Origin: Pleomorphomonas sp. T1.2MG-36
GTDB lineage: Bacteria > Pseudomonadota > Alphaproteobacteria > Rhizobiales > Pleomorphomonadaceae
Assembly: GCF_950100655.1 (NCBI RefSeq)
Contig: NZ_CATNLY010000051.1
Location: 62,001 to 126,000, forward strand
Direction: 5' to 3'
Length of the DNA stretch: 64,000 nucleotides
This document shows, piece by piece, positions 52,609-62,101 of the stretch; position 1 is the stretch's first letter; every line of letters starts with the position of its first letter. The notes below the pieces were generated by a model that was not told where the DNA came from, made no database searches, and saw only the letters and a program-made list of their open reading frames with translations. The translations under genes were made by a program, and so were the position numbers.

Positions 52609-53640
52609 ATGGTTGAGGCAACACCGGCCCTGGGCCTGACGGCGAGCGAGTTTGCCGCGATCGTCGGCACGGAGCCCTCGGCCGTGGCGTACAGGGACAT
52701 TTTCACCTGCCATGAAGACCTGCCGCGAGAGCTGCGGCGCTGGGCGAATGAAAGGAACCTTCGGCTGCGCACCCTCGGCAGGATCAAGTCGGAGCGGGGG
52801 ACGCGGTCGCAGAAGGTGCTGTTCGGCCTTGCGGATGGTTACGCCATCGAGAGCGTGCTCATTCGGCGGCACGACGGGTTCACGGCCTGCATCTCCTCCC
52901 AGGTCGGATGCGCCTTCTCCTGCCGGTTCTGTGCCTCGGGTCAGGCCGGGCTCAAGAGGAACCTCGACAAGCACGAGATCGTCGAGCAGGTCGTCCGTCT
53001 CGGTCCCAAGGTCAACCGGATCGTCTTCATGGGCATCGGCGAGCCGCTGAACAACTATGAGAACGTCCTCGCCGCCATCCGTATCCTGCGCGATCGCGAC
53101 GGAATGGACTTTCCGACGACGGGCATCACGATTTCGACCATCGGCATACCGAAAGCGCTCGCCCGGCTGCGCGAGGAGCACCTCGGCATAAACCTGACGG
53201 TTTCGCTGCATGCGACCACGCAGGAGGTGCGCGACCGGCTCATTCCCGGCAGCCGCAAGCACGACCTCCGCGAGGTCGTCGAACGGGCGATCTCCTGGGC
53301 CGAGCGGCACAACCGCATCGTGACGTTCGTCTATCTCCTGCTGCCGGGCGTGAACGACGGCCGAGACGATGCCGAGCGCCTTGTCCGCATGGTCGTCGGC
53401 AAGCCCGCACGGGTCAACCTGATGCGCTGGAACCCGGTCGAGAGCGTCGACCTCGGCCGACCGACGAACCATGGGCTCCATCGGTTCCGGCAGTGTCTGG
53501 TTCGAGCCGGCGTGCCGGTGGTGGTGCGCGACACCCAAGGGGCGGACATCGATGCCGCCTGCGGCCAGTTGTGGCTCCGCGATCTTCAGGGCGCAAGAGC
53601 GCCGCAGCGGAAGAACTCGCGGTATGATGCCGCGGCGTAG
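52609..53640 (+). CDS. Cfr/RlmN-like radical-SAM 23S rRNA methyltransferase, TetR-controlled
   Basis: A 343-residue radical-SAM enzyme. The 4Fe-4S motif CAFSCRFC has Cys101/105/108; the RlmN-type extra Cys94 lies in TACISSQVG; the methyl-carrying second Cys is Cys318 in DIDAACGQL. VFMGIGEPLNNYENV is RlmN-like; CASGQAGLKRNL resembles Cfr and Firmicute RlmN. Housekeeping alphaproteobacterial RlmN is longer, with a different Cys-loop, so this looks like a second, accessory enzyme. It may methylate A2503 (C2 or C8) or a tRNA. ATG 52609 has AGGAGG at 52598-52603, which fixes the start. C2 versus C8 specificity cannot be read from sequence. Confidence 0.85.
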   Translation: MVEATPALGLTASEFAAIVGTEPSAVAYRDIFTCHEDLPRELRRWANERNLRLRTLGRIKSERGTRSQKVLFGLADGYAIESVLIRRHDGFTACISSQVGCAFSCRFCASGQAGLKRNLDKHEIVEQVVRLGPKVNRIVFMGIGEPLNNYENVLAAIRILRDRDGMDFPTTGITISTIGIPKALARLREEHLGINLTVSLHATTQEVRDRLIPGSRKHDLREVVERAISWAERHNRIVTFVYLLLPGVNDGRDDAERLVRMVVGKPARVNLMRWNPVESVDLGRPTNHGLHRFRQCLVRAGVPVVVRDTQGADIDAACGQLWLRDLQGARAPQRKNSRYDAAA

Positions 53641-53754
53641 ATGCCGAGTCGTTCGTTGGCGTGGCTTCCCGTGGCCTCTTTCCATCTTCCGCTTGAAGCG
53701 GAGCCGGCGAGGGGCCAAATAGAGGGTCTGGCCCGCCATTCGGAGACGACTGCC

Positions 53755-54054
53755 ATGACGACCGGCCCGCAGGGACGCATCTACGACGAATTCGCCAAGC
53801 TGATGAACGACGCCGCCGGCCTCGCTCAGTCGGCCGGGCGGGAAGTTTCCTCGGCCTTCCGTGCCCAGGGCGAGAAGTTCGCTTCCGAACTCGACCTCGT
53901 CCGCCGCGAGGATCTGGAGACGGTGCAGGACATCGCCACGCGCGCGCTGGCCGAAGTGGAGCGGCTCACCGCCCGCGTCGCCGAGCTCGAAAAGCGCCTT
54001 TCCCACAACGAGGCGGAAGCCGCCACCGTCGTCGAAGGCCCCGAAGGGCCGTGA
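53755..54054 (+). CDS. ubiK: UbiK/BMFP (YqiC-like) accessory factor
   Basis: A 99-residue BMFP-domain protein. GRIYDEFAKLMNDAAGLAQSAGREV is the amphipathic membrane-fusing helix, followed by a trimeric coiled coil (RALAEVERLTARVAELEKRL). In E. coli UbiK assists ubiquinone synthesis with UbiJ. The ATG at 53755 gives the family start; the long upstream frame is rejected. In many Rhizobiales it lies directly next to lgt. Confidence 0.88.
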   Translation: MTTGPQGRIYDEFAKLMNDAAGLAQSAGREVSSAFRAQGEKFASELDLVRREDLETVQDIATRALAEVERLTARVAELEKRLSHNEAEAATVVEGPEGP

Positions 54055-54308
54055 GGGCTTCCGTTTTCATGCCCTTCCGGCATATCCTGTCGTCAACATG
54101 AGATTCGTGCGCCCCAGTATCTCGGATCGGCGCATGTTGGGTTGCTGCATTCCGGGGCGGTTCCGGCCGCTTCGGTGTTGTCGGTAGGCGCTTTGCGACC
54201 ACCGGCCAAAAGGTGTCGGCGTCGGCGTTCCCGCCCCGGTGCGGAACAACGAAGGTCGACATCGGTATCGGCACACGCTGTTCCGCAGCGGCAACCCTGG
54301 AGGTCATG

Positions 54309-54809
54309 ATGACCCTCATCGACGTGCATCCCGAGCGAACCGCCAATCCCGTGGACGAGATCGAACTCCTCGCCGCGCAGAACGACTGGACGTTCGAGCG
54401 CTCCGACGAGGATGAGATCGCCATCTCCATCGCTGGCGACGACACGGATTACAACGTCGCCGTCACCTGGCTCTCCGAGATCGAGGCGCTGCATGTCGCC
54501 TGCGCCTTCGACATCAAGGTGCCGGCCCCCCGCCGGAACGAGGTGACCAAGCTCTTGGCGCTGGTCAACGAGCAGCTGTGGATCGGCCATTTCGACATCT
54601 GGCAGGCCGAGGGCGTGGTCATGTACCGCAACACGCTGCTGCTCGCCGGCCAGGCCGAGGTGACCAACGAACAGATGGAGGCGCTGATCGAAACGGCGGT
54701 CGATACCTGTGAGCGCCATCGGCTCGCCTTCGATTTCGCCGTGCGCGGCGGCCGCAACGCCAAGGACGCGCTCGCCCTGGCGCTGATGGAAACGGTCGGC
54801 GAGGCCTGA
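54309..54809 (+). CDS. YbjN-domain protein
   Basis: A 166-residue YbjN-family protein with a type III secretion-chaperone-like alpha/beta fold: NVAVTWLSEIEALHVACAFDIKVPAPRRNEV, VNEQLWIGHFDIW, VVMYRNTLLLAGQ. The role is not established; in E. coli YbjN affects motility and stress responses. GGAGG lies five bases before the ATG at 54309. In Rhizobiales it commonly sits between ubiK and proC; here uvrC follows instead. Its own terminator is present. Confidence 0.88.
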   Translation: MTLIDVHPERTANPVDEIELLAAQNDWTFERSDEDEIAISIAGDDTDYNVAVTWLSEIEALHVACAFDIKVPAPRRNEVTKLLALVNEQLWIGHFDIWQAEGVVMYRNTLLLAGQAEVTNEQMEALIETAVDTCERHRLAFDFAVRGGRNAKDALALALMETVGEA

Positions 54810-54829
54810 GCCTTTCCGTCATGAAACGA

Positions 54830-54870
54830 GCAAGGTCCCGGTCGTGTCATCGGCCGGGACCTTGCTATTT
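54830..54870 (+). terminator. Terminator of the ybjN-like gene
   Basis: A perfect 12-bp stem (GCAAGGTCCCGG/CCGGGACCTTGC), 12-nt loop, then TATTTG. Confidence 0.85.
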
Positions 54871-54948
54871 GATGACGCTGCCGCCATCGGCTGACGCAGC
54901 CATTCTTGATATGCTAGATGAGCCGCCCTTCGCGAGTTCCTTGAGTCC

Positions 54949-56934
54949 ATGACCGACGATCCCGATCTTGTTCCCGATACCGACGCCGACGACGCCCCGA
55001 CCGCCGAGCTGCCCGAGCTTGAGGAGGCGGTGGAGGAAGAGGGGGGCGAGATCGACCTGTCGACGGCCGAGACGCGGCGCGGCGTCGAGGTGGTGCAGGC
55101 AATGGTGCGCCTGTTGCCCAACAGCCCCGGCGTCTATCGCATGCTGTCGCCGTCGGGCGACGTGCTCTACGTCGGCAAGGCGAAAAGCCTCAAGAAGCGG
55201 GTGACCAACTACACGCGGCTCGGTCAGTTGCCGACCCGCATCATCCGCATGGTGCAGGCGACGGCGGCGATGGAATTCGTCGTCACCAAGACCGAGACGG
55301 AAGCGCTGCTTCTCGAAGCCAACCTGATCAAGCAGCTCCGTCCGCGCTTCAACGTTCTGCTGCGCGACGACAAGAGCTTTCCCTACATCCTGATCACCGG
55401 CGACCACGTGGCGCCCCAGCTCGTCAAGCATCGCGGCGCCCGCTCGCGCAAGGGCAGCTTCTTCGGCCCCTTCGCTTCGGCGTCGGCGGTTACGGCGACC
55501 ATCAACGCCATGCAGAAGGCCTTCCTGATCCGCACCTGCTCGGATGGCGAGTTCGAGACGCGGACGCGGCCCTGCATGCTCTACCAGATCAAGCGCTGCT
55601 CGGCGCCCTGCACCGGCGAGATCGACGCGGCCGGCTATGCCCGGCTCGTCGGCGAGGCCAAGGATTTCCTCTCCGGCAAGAGCCGGCAGATCAAGGAGCA
55701 GTTGGCGGTCGAGATGCACACGGCGTCCGAGAACCTCGATTTCGAGCGGGCCGCCCGCTGCCGGGATCGCCTCGCCGCGCTATCCCATGTGCAGAGCCGG
55801 CAGGGCATCAACCCGCAGGGCATCGAGGAGGCCGACGTGTTCGCCGTCCATCAGGAGGGCGGGCAGACTTGCGTCGAGGTGTTCTTCTTCCGCACCGGCC
55901 AGAACTGGGGCAACCACGCCTTCTTCCCCAAGGCCGGCGGCGCTGAGGCCGGCGAGGCGCTGTCCTCGTTCATCGCCCAGTTCTACGACGACAAGCCGTG
56001 TCCGTCGCTGATCCTGGTCAGCCATACCTTCGAGGACATGGCGCTGATGACCGAGGCGCTTTCCGAGAAGGCCGGCCGGCGCGTCGAGGTTCTCAGGCCG
56101 CAGCGCGGCGAGAAGAAAGAGGTCGTCGAGCAGGCGGTGCAGAACGCCCGAGAGGCGCTGGCCCGCCGCATGGCCGACACGTCGAGCCAGTTGAAGCTGC
56201 TTGAAGGGGTCGGCCGGGTGTTCGGTCTTGCCGAGACGCCGAAGCGCATCGAGGTCTACGACAACGCCCATATCATGGGCTCCAACCCGGTGGGCGGCAT
56301 GATCGTCGCCGGCCCGGGTGGCTTCGTGAAGAACCAGTATCGCAAGTTCAACATCCGCTCGACCGACATCACGCCGGGCGACGACTTCGGCATGATGCGC
56401 GAGGTGATGACGCGGCGCTTTTCCCGCCTGGTCAAAGAGCACGGCAGCCGCGCCGAGGCGCCGCGCGACGAGGACGGTTTCGGGCCGTGGCCGGACCTGG
56501 TGCTGATCGACGGCGGCGCCGGCCAGTTGTCGGCGGTGAAATCGATCATCGACGAGCTGGGCATCACCGACATTCCCCTGGTGGGCGTCGCCAAGGGACC
56601 GGACCGCGACGCCGGCCGCGAGCGCTTCTTCGTGCCGGGCCGGGCCGACTTCATGCTGCCGACACGCGACCCCATACTCTATTTCATCCAGCGCATGCGC
56701 GACGAGGCGCACCGCTTCGCCAACGGCAGCCATGCCGTCAGGCGATCCAAGCAGATTTCCGAAGGCGGCTTGCAGGAGATCCCCGGCGTCGGGCCGACGC
56801 GCAAGCGGTCGCTGCTCAACCACTTCGGCACGCTGAAGGAAATCGAGCGGGCGGCGCTCAGCGATCTCGAAAAGGTGCCGGGTGTCTCCGCCGCCACCGC
56901 CAAGGCCATCCACGACTATTTCCGCAAGGGCTGA
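54949..56934 (+). CDS. uvrC: Excinuclease ABC subunit C
   Basis: A 661-residue nucleotide-excision-repair nuclease that makes both incisions around UvrAB-marked lesions. An acidic N-terminal extension (about 40 residues) precedes the GIY-YIG domain ([28 protein letters not shown]); then the UVR motif ([18 protein letters not shown]), the RNase H-like 5'-nuclease ([33 protein letters not shown]) and a C-terminal HhH pair ([17 protein letters not shown]). Monocistronic. Confidence 0.97.
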   Translation: MTDDPDLVPDTDADDAPTAELPELEEAVEEEGGEIDLSTAETRRGVEVVQAMVRLLPNSPGVYRMLSPSGDVLYVGKAKSLKKRVTNYTRLGQLPTRIIRMVQATAAMEFVVTKTETEALLLEANLIKQLRPRFNVLLRDDKSFPYILITGDHVAPQLVKHRGARSRKGSFFGPFASASAVTATINAMQKAFLIRTCSDGEFETRTRPCMLYQIKRCSAPCTGEIDAAGYARLVGEAKDFLSGKSRQIKEQLAVEMHTASENLDFERAARCRDRLAALSHVQSRQGINPQGIEEADVFAVHQEGGQTCVEVFFFRTGQNWGNHAFFPKAGGAEAGEALSSFIAQFYDDKPCPSLILVSHTFEDMALMTEALSEKAGRRVEVLRPQRGEKKEVVEQAVQNAREALARRMADTSSQLKLLEGVGRVFGLAETPKRIEVYDNAHIMGSNPVGGMIVAGPGGFVKNQYRKFNIRSTDITPGDDFGMMREVMTRRFSRLVKEHGSRAEAPRDEDGFGPWPDLVLIDGGAGQLSAVKSIIDELGITDIPLVGVAKGPDRDAGRERFFVPGRADFMLPTRDPILYFIQRMRDEAHRFANGSHAVRRSKQISEGGLQEIPGVGPTRKRSLLNHFGTLKEIERAALSDLEKVPGVSAATAKAIHDYFRKG

Positions 56935-57051
56935 GGCGCGGCGAAGTGGTCGCCCGGCCGTGATACCACCCTCGGCATGTTCCCATATGGATCGTTCCGC
57001 CGATCGGGACTACTGTTCCTTCCAACGAACAAAACGCATTGGGGGGTATTC

Positions 57052-57801
57052 TTGGTCACCACACAGACGCCGGCGATCGACAAGGCGATGGCAGTTTTTG
57101 CCTTCCTGGCTGAAAACGGCCGCGCCAGCTTCACCCAGATCCAGAAGGCGACGGGGTTGCCGAAAAGTACTTCGTCGTCTCTGCTGGCATCGCTGCTGGC
57201 GCATGGTCTCGTCAGCCTGGAGGACGGCCGCTACGGGCTCGGTCTTCGCTGGTACGAACTCGGCAACAAGGTGGAGGAAGGCCTCGACATCAAGCGCGCC
57301 GCCATGGAGCCGCTGACGCAGCTGCGCGACCAGACGCAACTGACCTGCCATCTCGGCGTGCTGGAGGGGCCGTCGGCCATCTACGTTCTGAAGCTCGAAA
57401 GCCCGACGGCCATCGTCATCCGCAGTTGGGTCGGCCGGCGCCTGTCGCTGCACAGCTCCGGTCTCGGCAAGGCGCTGCTCGCCTGGCTGCCCGAGGCCAA
57501 GCTCAACGCCATACTGCCCGACATCGAGTTCGTCCGGCGCACGGACACCACCATCGTCGGCGTCGACGCTTTCCGCGAGGAACTCGCGGCGACGCGCAAG
57601 CGCGGCTGGGCCTTCGACAACGCCGAGGACAACGACGGCGTCTACTGCATCGCCGCGCCGTTGCTGAACGCGGCCGGCGAGGCGACGGGCGCCATCAGCG
57701 TGTCCGGCGTGTCGTCCCAGATCAAGCTCGCCAATCTCAACGAGGTGGCGGCCGCCGTTGTTGCCACCGCAAATCGCATCGCCGCCGACTATCGCCACTA
57801 G
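57052..57801 (+). CDS. IclR-family transcriptional regulator
   Basis: A 249-residue IclR regulator: winged-HTH (AIDKAMAVFAFLAENGRASFTQIQKATGLPKSTSSSLLASLLAHGLV) and a C-terminal effector domain with LHSSGLGKALLAWLPE. TTG 57052 follows GGGGGG; an upstream ATG at 56977 adds an unlikely leader. It lies 1 kb from a convergent dehydratase-transporter-aldolase set, like E. coli XynR (IclR) beside yagEF, so it is a candidate regulator of that set. Confidence 0.85.
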   Translation: MVTTQTPAIDKAMAVFAFLAENGRASFTQIQKATGLPKSTSSSLLASLLAHGLVSLEDGRYGLGLRWYELGNKVEEGLDIKRAAMEPLTQLRDQTQLTCHLGVLEGPSAIYVLKLESPTAIVIRSWVGRRLSLHSSGLGKALLAWLPEAKLNAILPDIEFVRRTDTTIVGVDAFREELAATRKRGWAFDNAEDNDGVYCIAAPLLNAAGEATGAISVSGVSSQIKLANLNEVAAAVVATANRIAADYRH

Positions 57802-57875
57802 GCGAATCCGGGCAAAAGCAGATCTGCCGGCTGCGGCTCGCAGGCGCGGCGATCCGACTTGCCCGGAGTTTTTCG

Positions 57876-58709
57876 ATGCCGCGCCTCAAGGTTCTCGGTC
57901 TGGCCCTGCCGTTGATGCTGGTGATGGCCGGTTGCGCGTCCGTTCCGCTGAAGCAAGGCGGCACGCTGTCGTCCTACGACAGGCTCGGCGAGCCGAAAGG
58001 CAGCCTGTCGAAGGCCCGCGTCTACGTGGATGGCACCGGCCTCGCGCCTTTGAAGACGGCGCGGATCATGCCGACGACCTTCGCTTTCGGCGCACTGCCG
58101 CGCGTCGCCAACCCGGGGGACCGCGCGCTCGTCGCCAACGCCATCGATCGTGCGCTGTGCGTCGCGCTCAGCGATCGCTACGAGATGGTGCCGGGCGGGC
58201 AGGGCGCCGATCTCACCGTGCGGGCGGTGATCACCGACATCGTGCCGACCGACAAGGCGATGGCCGGCGTCTCGGCCGTGGTCTCGCTCGGCACCGATTT
58301 CGTCCTGCCGGTGGGCATTCCCCGCTTGCCGGTGGGGCTGGGCGGGCTCGCAGTGGAAGCGGAGGCCTTGGACAGGGCCGGGGTTCAGCGCGCCGCCATG
58401 GTCTGGTCGCGGGGCGCGAACTCCATCCAGGACGATCCCCTGGTGTCCGAGGTCGGCGATGCCTATGGCCTGTCGGCGGATTTCGGCAGCGAGTTCGCGC
58501 GCATCATGGTGCTCGGCAAGGAGCCGGAAGGATTGGACCTGTCGCTGCCGTCGGGGCAGAGCGTTAGGTCATGGTTCGGCGGCAAGCCCAAGTATCCGGC
58601 CTGCGACGCCTTCGGGCGGGCGCCGGGGCTGGCGGGCGTCATCGCCGGCAGGGTCGGTGCGCCGCCGGAATGGACCGACAAGCATACTCAGCCGATCGCG
58701 CAGTACTGA
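57876..58709 (+). CDS. DUF3313-type lipoprotein
   Basis: A 277-residue probable lipoprotein with the lipobox MLVMAGCAS. The domain features YDRLGEPKGSLSKARVYVDGTGL, VANAIDRALCVALSDRYEMV and DLTVRAVITDIVPTDKAMAG match DUF3313, a group of envelope lipoproteins with no proven function. It lies 74 bases behind the IclR gene on the same strand and ends at a bidirectional terminator. Confidence 0.8.
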   Translation: MPRLKVLGLALPLMLVMAGCASVPLKQGGTLSSYDRLGEPKGSLSKARVYVDGTGLAPLKTARIMPTTFAFGALPRVANPGDRALVANAIDRALCVALSDRYEMVPGGQGADLTVRAVITDIVPTDKAMAGVSAVVSLGTDFVLPVGIPRLPVGLGGLAVEAEALDRAGVQRAAMVWSRGANSIQDDPLVSEVGDAYGLSADFGSEFARIMVLGKEPEGLDLSLPSGQSVRSWFGGKPKYPACDAFGRAPGLAGVIAGRVGAPPEWTDKHTQPIAQY

Positions 58710-58737
58710 GCCTCTTCCATGGTTTCCGGCACGAAAA

Positions 58738-58762
58738 AGGCCCGCGCGGGGCGGGCCTTCCT
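58738..58762. terminator. Bidirectional terminator
   Basis: AAGGCCCGC and GCGGGCCTT with a 5-nt loop. The plus strand continues TTCCTTCG and the minus strand TTTTTCG; it serves the convergent lipoprotein and dehydratase genes. Confidence 0.85.
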
Positions 58763-58815
58763 TCGTTGTTGCCTGTGATCGGCGCCGGAGTTTTTGCTCC
58801 GATCCGCAATGGGGG

Positions 58816-60528
58816 TTAGCGGATGTAGGCGCCGGCCATCAACGAAGCTGCGTGCTGGGTGTACTGGCGATAGACACCCTTGCGGCTCGAGAAGTCGGGC
58901 GCCGTCCAGCCGATCTTGCGCTTGGCGAAGGCGGCTTCGACTTCCTCGGCGGTGGCCGGCTTGCGGTCGAGGCCGACGACGTTGAGCTTGCGCGCCTTGA
59001 CGTCGATCTCGATCAGGTCGCCGTCCTCGATGAAGGCGATCGGACCGCCGTCGGCGGCTTCCGGCGACACGTGGCCGATGCACGGGCCATGGGTGGCGCC
59101 GGAGAAGCGGCCGTCGGTGACGAGAGCCACCGTGCCGTTGAGGCGGCTGTCGAAGACGATGGCGTCGGTGGTCATCAGCATTTCCGGCGCGCCGGAGCCG
59201 CGCGGACCCTCGTAGCGGATGATCATGACGTCACCCGGGTCGATGCGGTTGTTGATGATGGCGTCCTGCGCCGCTTCCTCGGAGCCGAACACTTTGGCCG
59301 GGCCGGTGTGCTGGTGCATCTTCGGGCTGCAGGCCGAGTACTTGATGACCGCGCCTTCGGGGGCGATGTTGCCCTTGAGGACGGCGATGGCGCCGATCTT
59401 GGACTTCTCCGGATCGCGGATCAGGTCGGACCGCTCCAGCTTGAAGTTGGCGAGATAGCCGAGGTTGTTCTCGAAGAAGCCCGACTTCTGCAGCACTTCC
59501 AAGTTTTCGCCCAGCGTGCGGCCGGTCACCGTCATGACGTTGAGGTCGAGGTGGTCGCGGATCATCCACTGCACCATCGGGATGCCGCCGGCGAACCACA
59601 AGAGCTCGGTGACGTAGCGACCGGACGGCTGGACGTTGGTGAGGTAGGGGATCTCGTGGTTGATGCGGTCGAACACGTCCGGCGTCAGCTCCCAGCCGAG
59701 CGCATGGGCGATGGCCGGCAGGTGGATCAGCGCGTTGGTGCTGCCGGAGATGGCGGCGTGCACCTTGATGGCGTTCTCGAAGGCGGCGCGGGTCAGGATC
59801 TTGGAGGAGGTGATGCCCTTCTCGGCCAGCACCAGCGCCTGATGGCCGGCCATGCGGGCGTAGCGGGTGATCTCCGACATGGTCGAGGGCGCCAGCGCGT
59901 TGCCGGGCAGAGCCATGCCGAGGGCTTCCGACATGCACTGCATGGTGCTGGCGGTACCCATGAACTGGCAGGCGCCGGCCGTCGGGCAGCCGCAGCGCTG
60001 CAGGTTCTGGATCTTGTCGACGCCGATCTCGCCCTTCTTGAACTGGGCGGTGGCGCCGCCGAGATCGGACGTCGTCATGTTCGGGGCCGGCCGCATCGAG
60101 CCACCGGGCACGTGAACCAGCGGCATGTCGAGGCGGGCGGCGGCGATCAGGTGGGCTGGGATCGACTTGTCGCAGCTCGACAGCAGCACGCCGGCATCAT
60201 AGGGGACGACCGAGGCATGCAGCTCGACCATGTTGGCGATCATCTCGCGCGAGGCGAGAATGTAGTTCATGCCGTCGTGGCCCTGGCCCCAGCCATCGCA
60301 GATGTCGGTGACGTGGTGGCGGACGGCGCGGCCGCCGCTTTCATGGACGCCGAGCATCGCCTCGTAGCCGAGCTTTTCGAGGTGGAAGCTGCCGGGGTGG
60401 CTCTCGCCGAAGCAGTCGTCGATCAGCACCTGGGGTTTCTCGGTGTCTTCCACCGAGTAGTTCATGCCGAGCCGGAGGGCATCGAGCTGCGACCACAGGT
60501 CGCGGGCGAAGTGACATTTCTGGGACAT
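58816..60528 (-). CDS. IlvD/Edd-family sugar-acid dehydratase (YagF/YjhG-like)
   Basis: A 570-residue Fe-S dehydratase of the IlvD/Edd superfamily. Candidate cluster Cys residues are in SSCDKSIPAH and RCGCPTAGACQFMGTAST, with ENAIKVHAAISGSTNALIHLPAIAHALGW and VALVTDGRFSGATHGPCIGHVSPEA as family motifs. The sequence is closer to D-xylonate dehydratases YagF/YjhG than to IlvD. It would convert an aldonic acid to a 2-keto-3-deoxy acid, which the neighbouring aldolase could cleave. The exact substrate is not shown. Confidence 0.88.
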   Translation of the reverse strand: MSQKCHFARDLWSQLDALRLGMNYSVEDTEKPQVLIDDCFGESHPGSFHLEKLGYEAMLGVHESGGRAVRHHVTDICDGWGQGHDGMNYILASREMIANMVELHASVVPYDAGVLLSSCDKSIPAHLIAAARLDMPLVHVPGGSMRPAPNMTTSDLGGATAQFKKGEIGVDKIQNLQRCGCPTAGACQFMGTASTMQCMSEALGMALPGNALAPSTMSEITRYARMAGHQALVLAEKGITSSKILTRAAFENAIKVHAAISGSTNALIHLPAIAHALGWELTPDVFDRINHEIPYLTNVQPSGRYVTELLWFAGGIPMVQWMIRDHLDLNVMTVTGRTLGENLEVLQKSGFFENNLGYLANFKLERSDLIRDPEKSKIGAIAVLKGNIAPEGAVIKYSACSPKMHQHTGPAKVFGSEEAAQDAIINNRIDPGDVMIIRYEGPRGSGAPEMLMTTDAIVFDSRLNGTVALVTDGRFSGATHGPCIGHVSPEAADGGPIAFIEDGDLIEIDVKARKLNVVGLDRKPATAEEVEAAFAKRKIGWTAPDFSSRKGVYRQYTQHAASLMAGAYIR

Positions 60529-60547
60529 TTTCTAGCCGTTTCTTCCG

Positions 60548-60583
60548 AGGCATTTCCGGCGCATGAGACCACCGGAAATGCCT
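60548..60583. other. Perfect 12-bp stem-loop between MFS and dehydratase genes
   Basis: AGGCATTTCCGG and CCGGAAATGCCT around a 12-nt loop. A T-run follows only on the plus strand, so for the minus-strand operon it is more likely an mRNA processing or stability element. Confidence 0.6.
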
Positions 60584-60632
60584 TTTCTCTTTGTTCTGAC
60601 GCAGTGTGGAGTTCGAAATGCCGGGGGAAGCG

Positions 60633-61916
60633 TCAGCGCGGGGCTTTCGACGTGACCTTCGGCAGGGTGAAGAGCAGGGCGGAGGCGATGACCAGCGCGG
60701 CGATCAGGAAGGACAGACCGACGTCCTTGCTGAAGGTGGTGGTCAGATAGCCGACCAGGAACGGGCCGATGAAGCCGCCGAGGTTGCCGAGCGCATTGAT
60801 GGTGCCGCGGACACCGCCGACCACGTTGGAGGGGAACAGCAGCGGGGGCAGCGTCCAGAACGGACCGGCATAGGCCTGCAGGAAGAAGCCGCACAGGACG
60901 ATCATCGCGTAGGACAGCCAGATGTTGCCCTCGAGCATGATCGACAGCGTGAGGCAGATGGCGAAGCCGATCATCGGAATGACGGTGTAGAGGCGGCGGT
61001 TCATGGTCTGGTCGCAGCGGTTGGCGATGAAGAACTGGCCGGCGATGCACAGGATGTAGGGCAGGGCCGTCAGGAAGCCGACCGTGGTCATGCCCGAGCC
61101 GGTGAGCTGCTTGATGATGACCGGCATCCACAGCGCGAAGCCGTAGAAACCGACCTGGAAGAAGAAGTAGATGGCGACCAGCTTCCACAGGTTGGAGTCA
61201 CCGGTGACGGTGCGCACCGACACGTTATCGACGACGATGGCCTTGGCCTTGTCCTCGGCGAAACGGGCGTCGAGCCAGGCGCGTTCGCGCGGATCGAGCC
61301 ACTTGGCCTTGGCGGGCGTGTCGGCAACCATCGGCACCCAGATGAAGAGCAGGGCCAGCGACAGCACGCCTTCGACGACGAACATCTCGCGCCAACCCAT
61401 CGACTGGATCAGCCAGCCCGACAGCGGGGCGGTGATGATGGAGGCGACGGCGAGGTTCATCTGGAAGAAGGCGATGGCGCGGGCCTTCTCCTCGTTGGGG
61501 AACCAGTGACCGATCAGGGCGAGGATGGCCGGATAGACGCCGCCCTCGGCAACGCCGAGCACGAAGCGGATCAGCAGCATCTCGTTCTGCGTGCGCACGA
61601 GGCCGGTGAGGGCCGCGACGCCGCCCCAGACGATGATGGTGCCGGCGATGAATGTCTTGGCGCTGAGGCGTTCGGCGATCTGGCCGCCGGGGATCTGAAG
61701 GAAGATGTACCCGACGAAGAAGATGCCGGCCGCCAGACCGGCGAACGAGGCGGTCATGCCGAGTTCGGCGCTCATGCCGCCGGCCATGGCGATCGCGATG
61801 TTGGTGCGGTCCATGTAGGCGACGATGTAGACGATGATCACCGCCGGGATGATGCGCAGCCAGCGGGCGCGCGGAATGGCCGCCATATCGGATGCAACGG
61901 CTTGCATGTTTGTCAT
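60633..61916 (-). CDS. MFS transporter, anion:cation symporter family (sugar-acid uptake)
   Basis: A 427-residue 12-helix MFS protein of the ACS family, which imports hexuronates, galactonate and related sugar acids with H+. The motif YMDRTNIAIA in helix 1 and GVAEGGVYPAILALIGHWFPNEEKARAIAFF in the helix 4-5 region are ACS signatures. GGGAGTGAG precedes the ATG at 61916. Placed between the dehydratase and aldolase genes, it probably brings in the same sugar acid. Confidence 0.9.
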   Translation of the reverse strand: MTNMQAVASDMAAIPRARWLRIIPAVIIVYIVAYMDRTNIAIAMAGGMSAELGMTASFAGLAAGIFFVGYIFLQIPGGQIAERLSAKTFIAGTIIVWGGVAALTGLVRTQNEMLLIRFVLGVAEGGVYPAILALIGHWFPNEEKARAIAFFQMNLAVASIITAPLSGWLIQSMGWREMFVVEGVLSLALLFIWVPMVADTPAKAKWLDPRERAWLDARFAEDKAKAIVVDNVSVRTVTGDSNLWKLVAIYFFFQVGFYGFALWMPVIIKQLTGSGMTTVGFLTALPYILCIAGQFFIANRCDQTMNRRLYTVIPMIGFAICLTLSIMLEGNIWLSYAMIVLCGFFLQAYAGPFWTLPPLLFPSNVVGGVRGTINALGNLGGFIGPFLVGYLTTTFSKDVGLSFLIAALVIASALLFTLPKVTSKAPR

Positions 61917-62034
61917 TTGCTTCTCACTCCCTTCATCCGCGCTTGCCCAGGCGATTTCCCTCCCCTAGGGCTGCCGGCCTATACGGGCCACTTCGCGCGA
62001 TATCGGATGGGCACATTGCGTGCCCGGATGGGCT

Positions 62035-62094
62035 GCCCCGCCGTCTCGTCCTCGGCGGGGCATGGAAAAGGTCCGCCAGCCTGGTCGCTGGCGG
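62035..62094 (-). terminator. Two tandem stem-loops behind the aldolase gene
   Basis: On the minus strand, CCGCCAGC-N6-GCTGGCGG starts 7 bases after the stop and is followed by ACCTTTTCC; a second stem GCCCCGCCG/CGGCGGGGC follows. They may reduce read-through into the transporter gene. Confidence 0.6.
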
Positions 62095-62101
62095 CGGGGG
62101 G

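Noticed and set aside
60548-60583. Terminator call for the 12-bp stem after the MFS gene
   Set aside because: The T-run is on the plus strand, where no gene ends; listed as a stem-loop instead.
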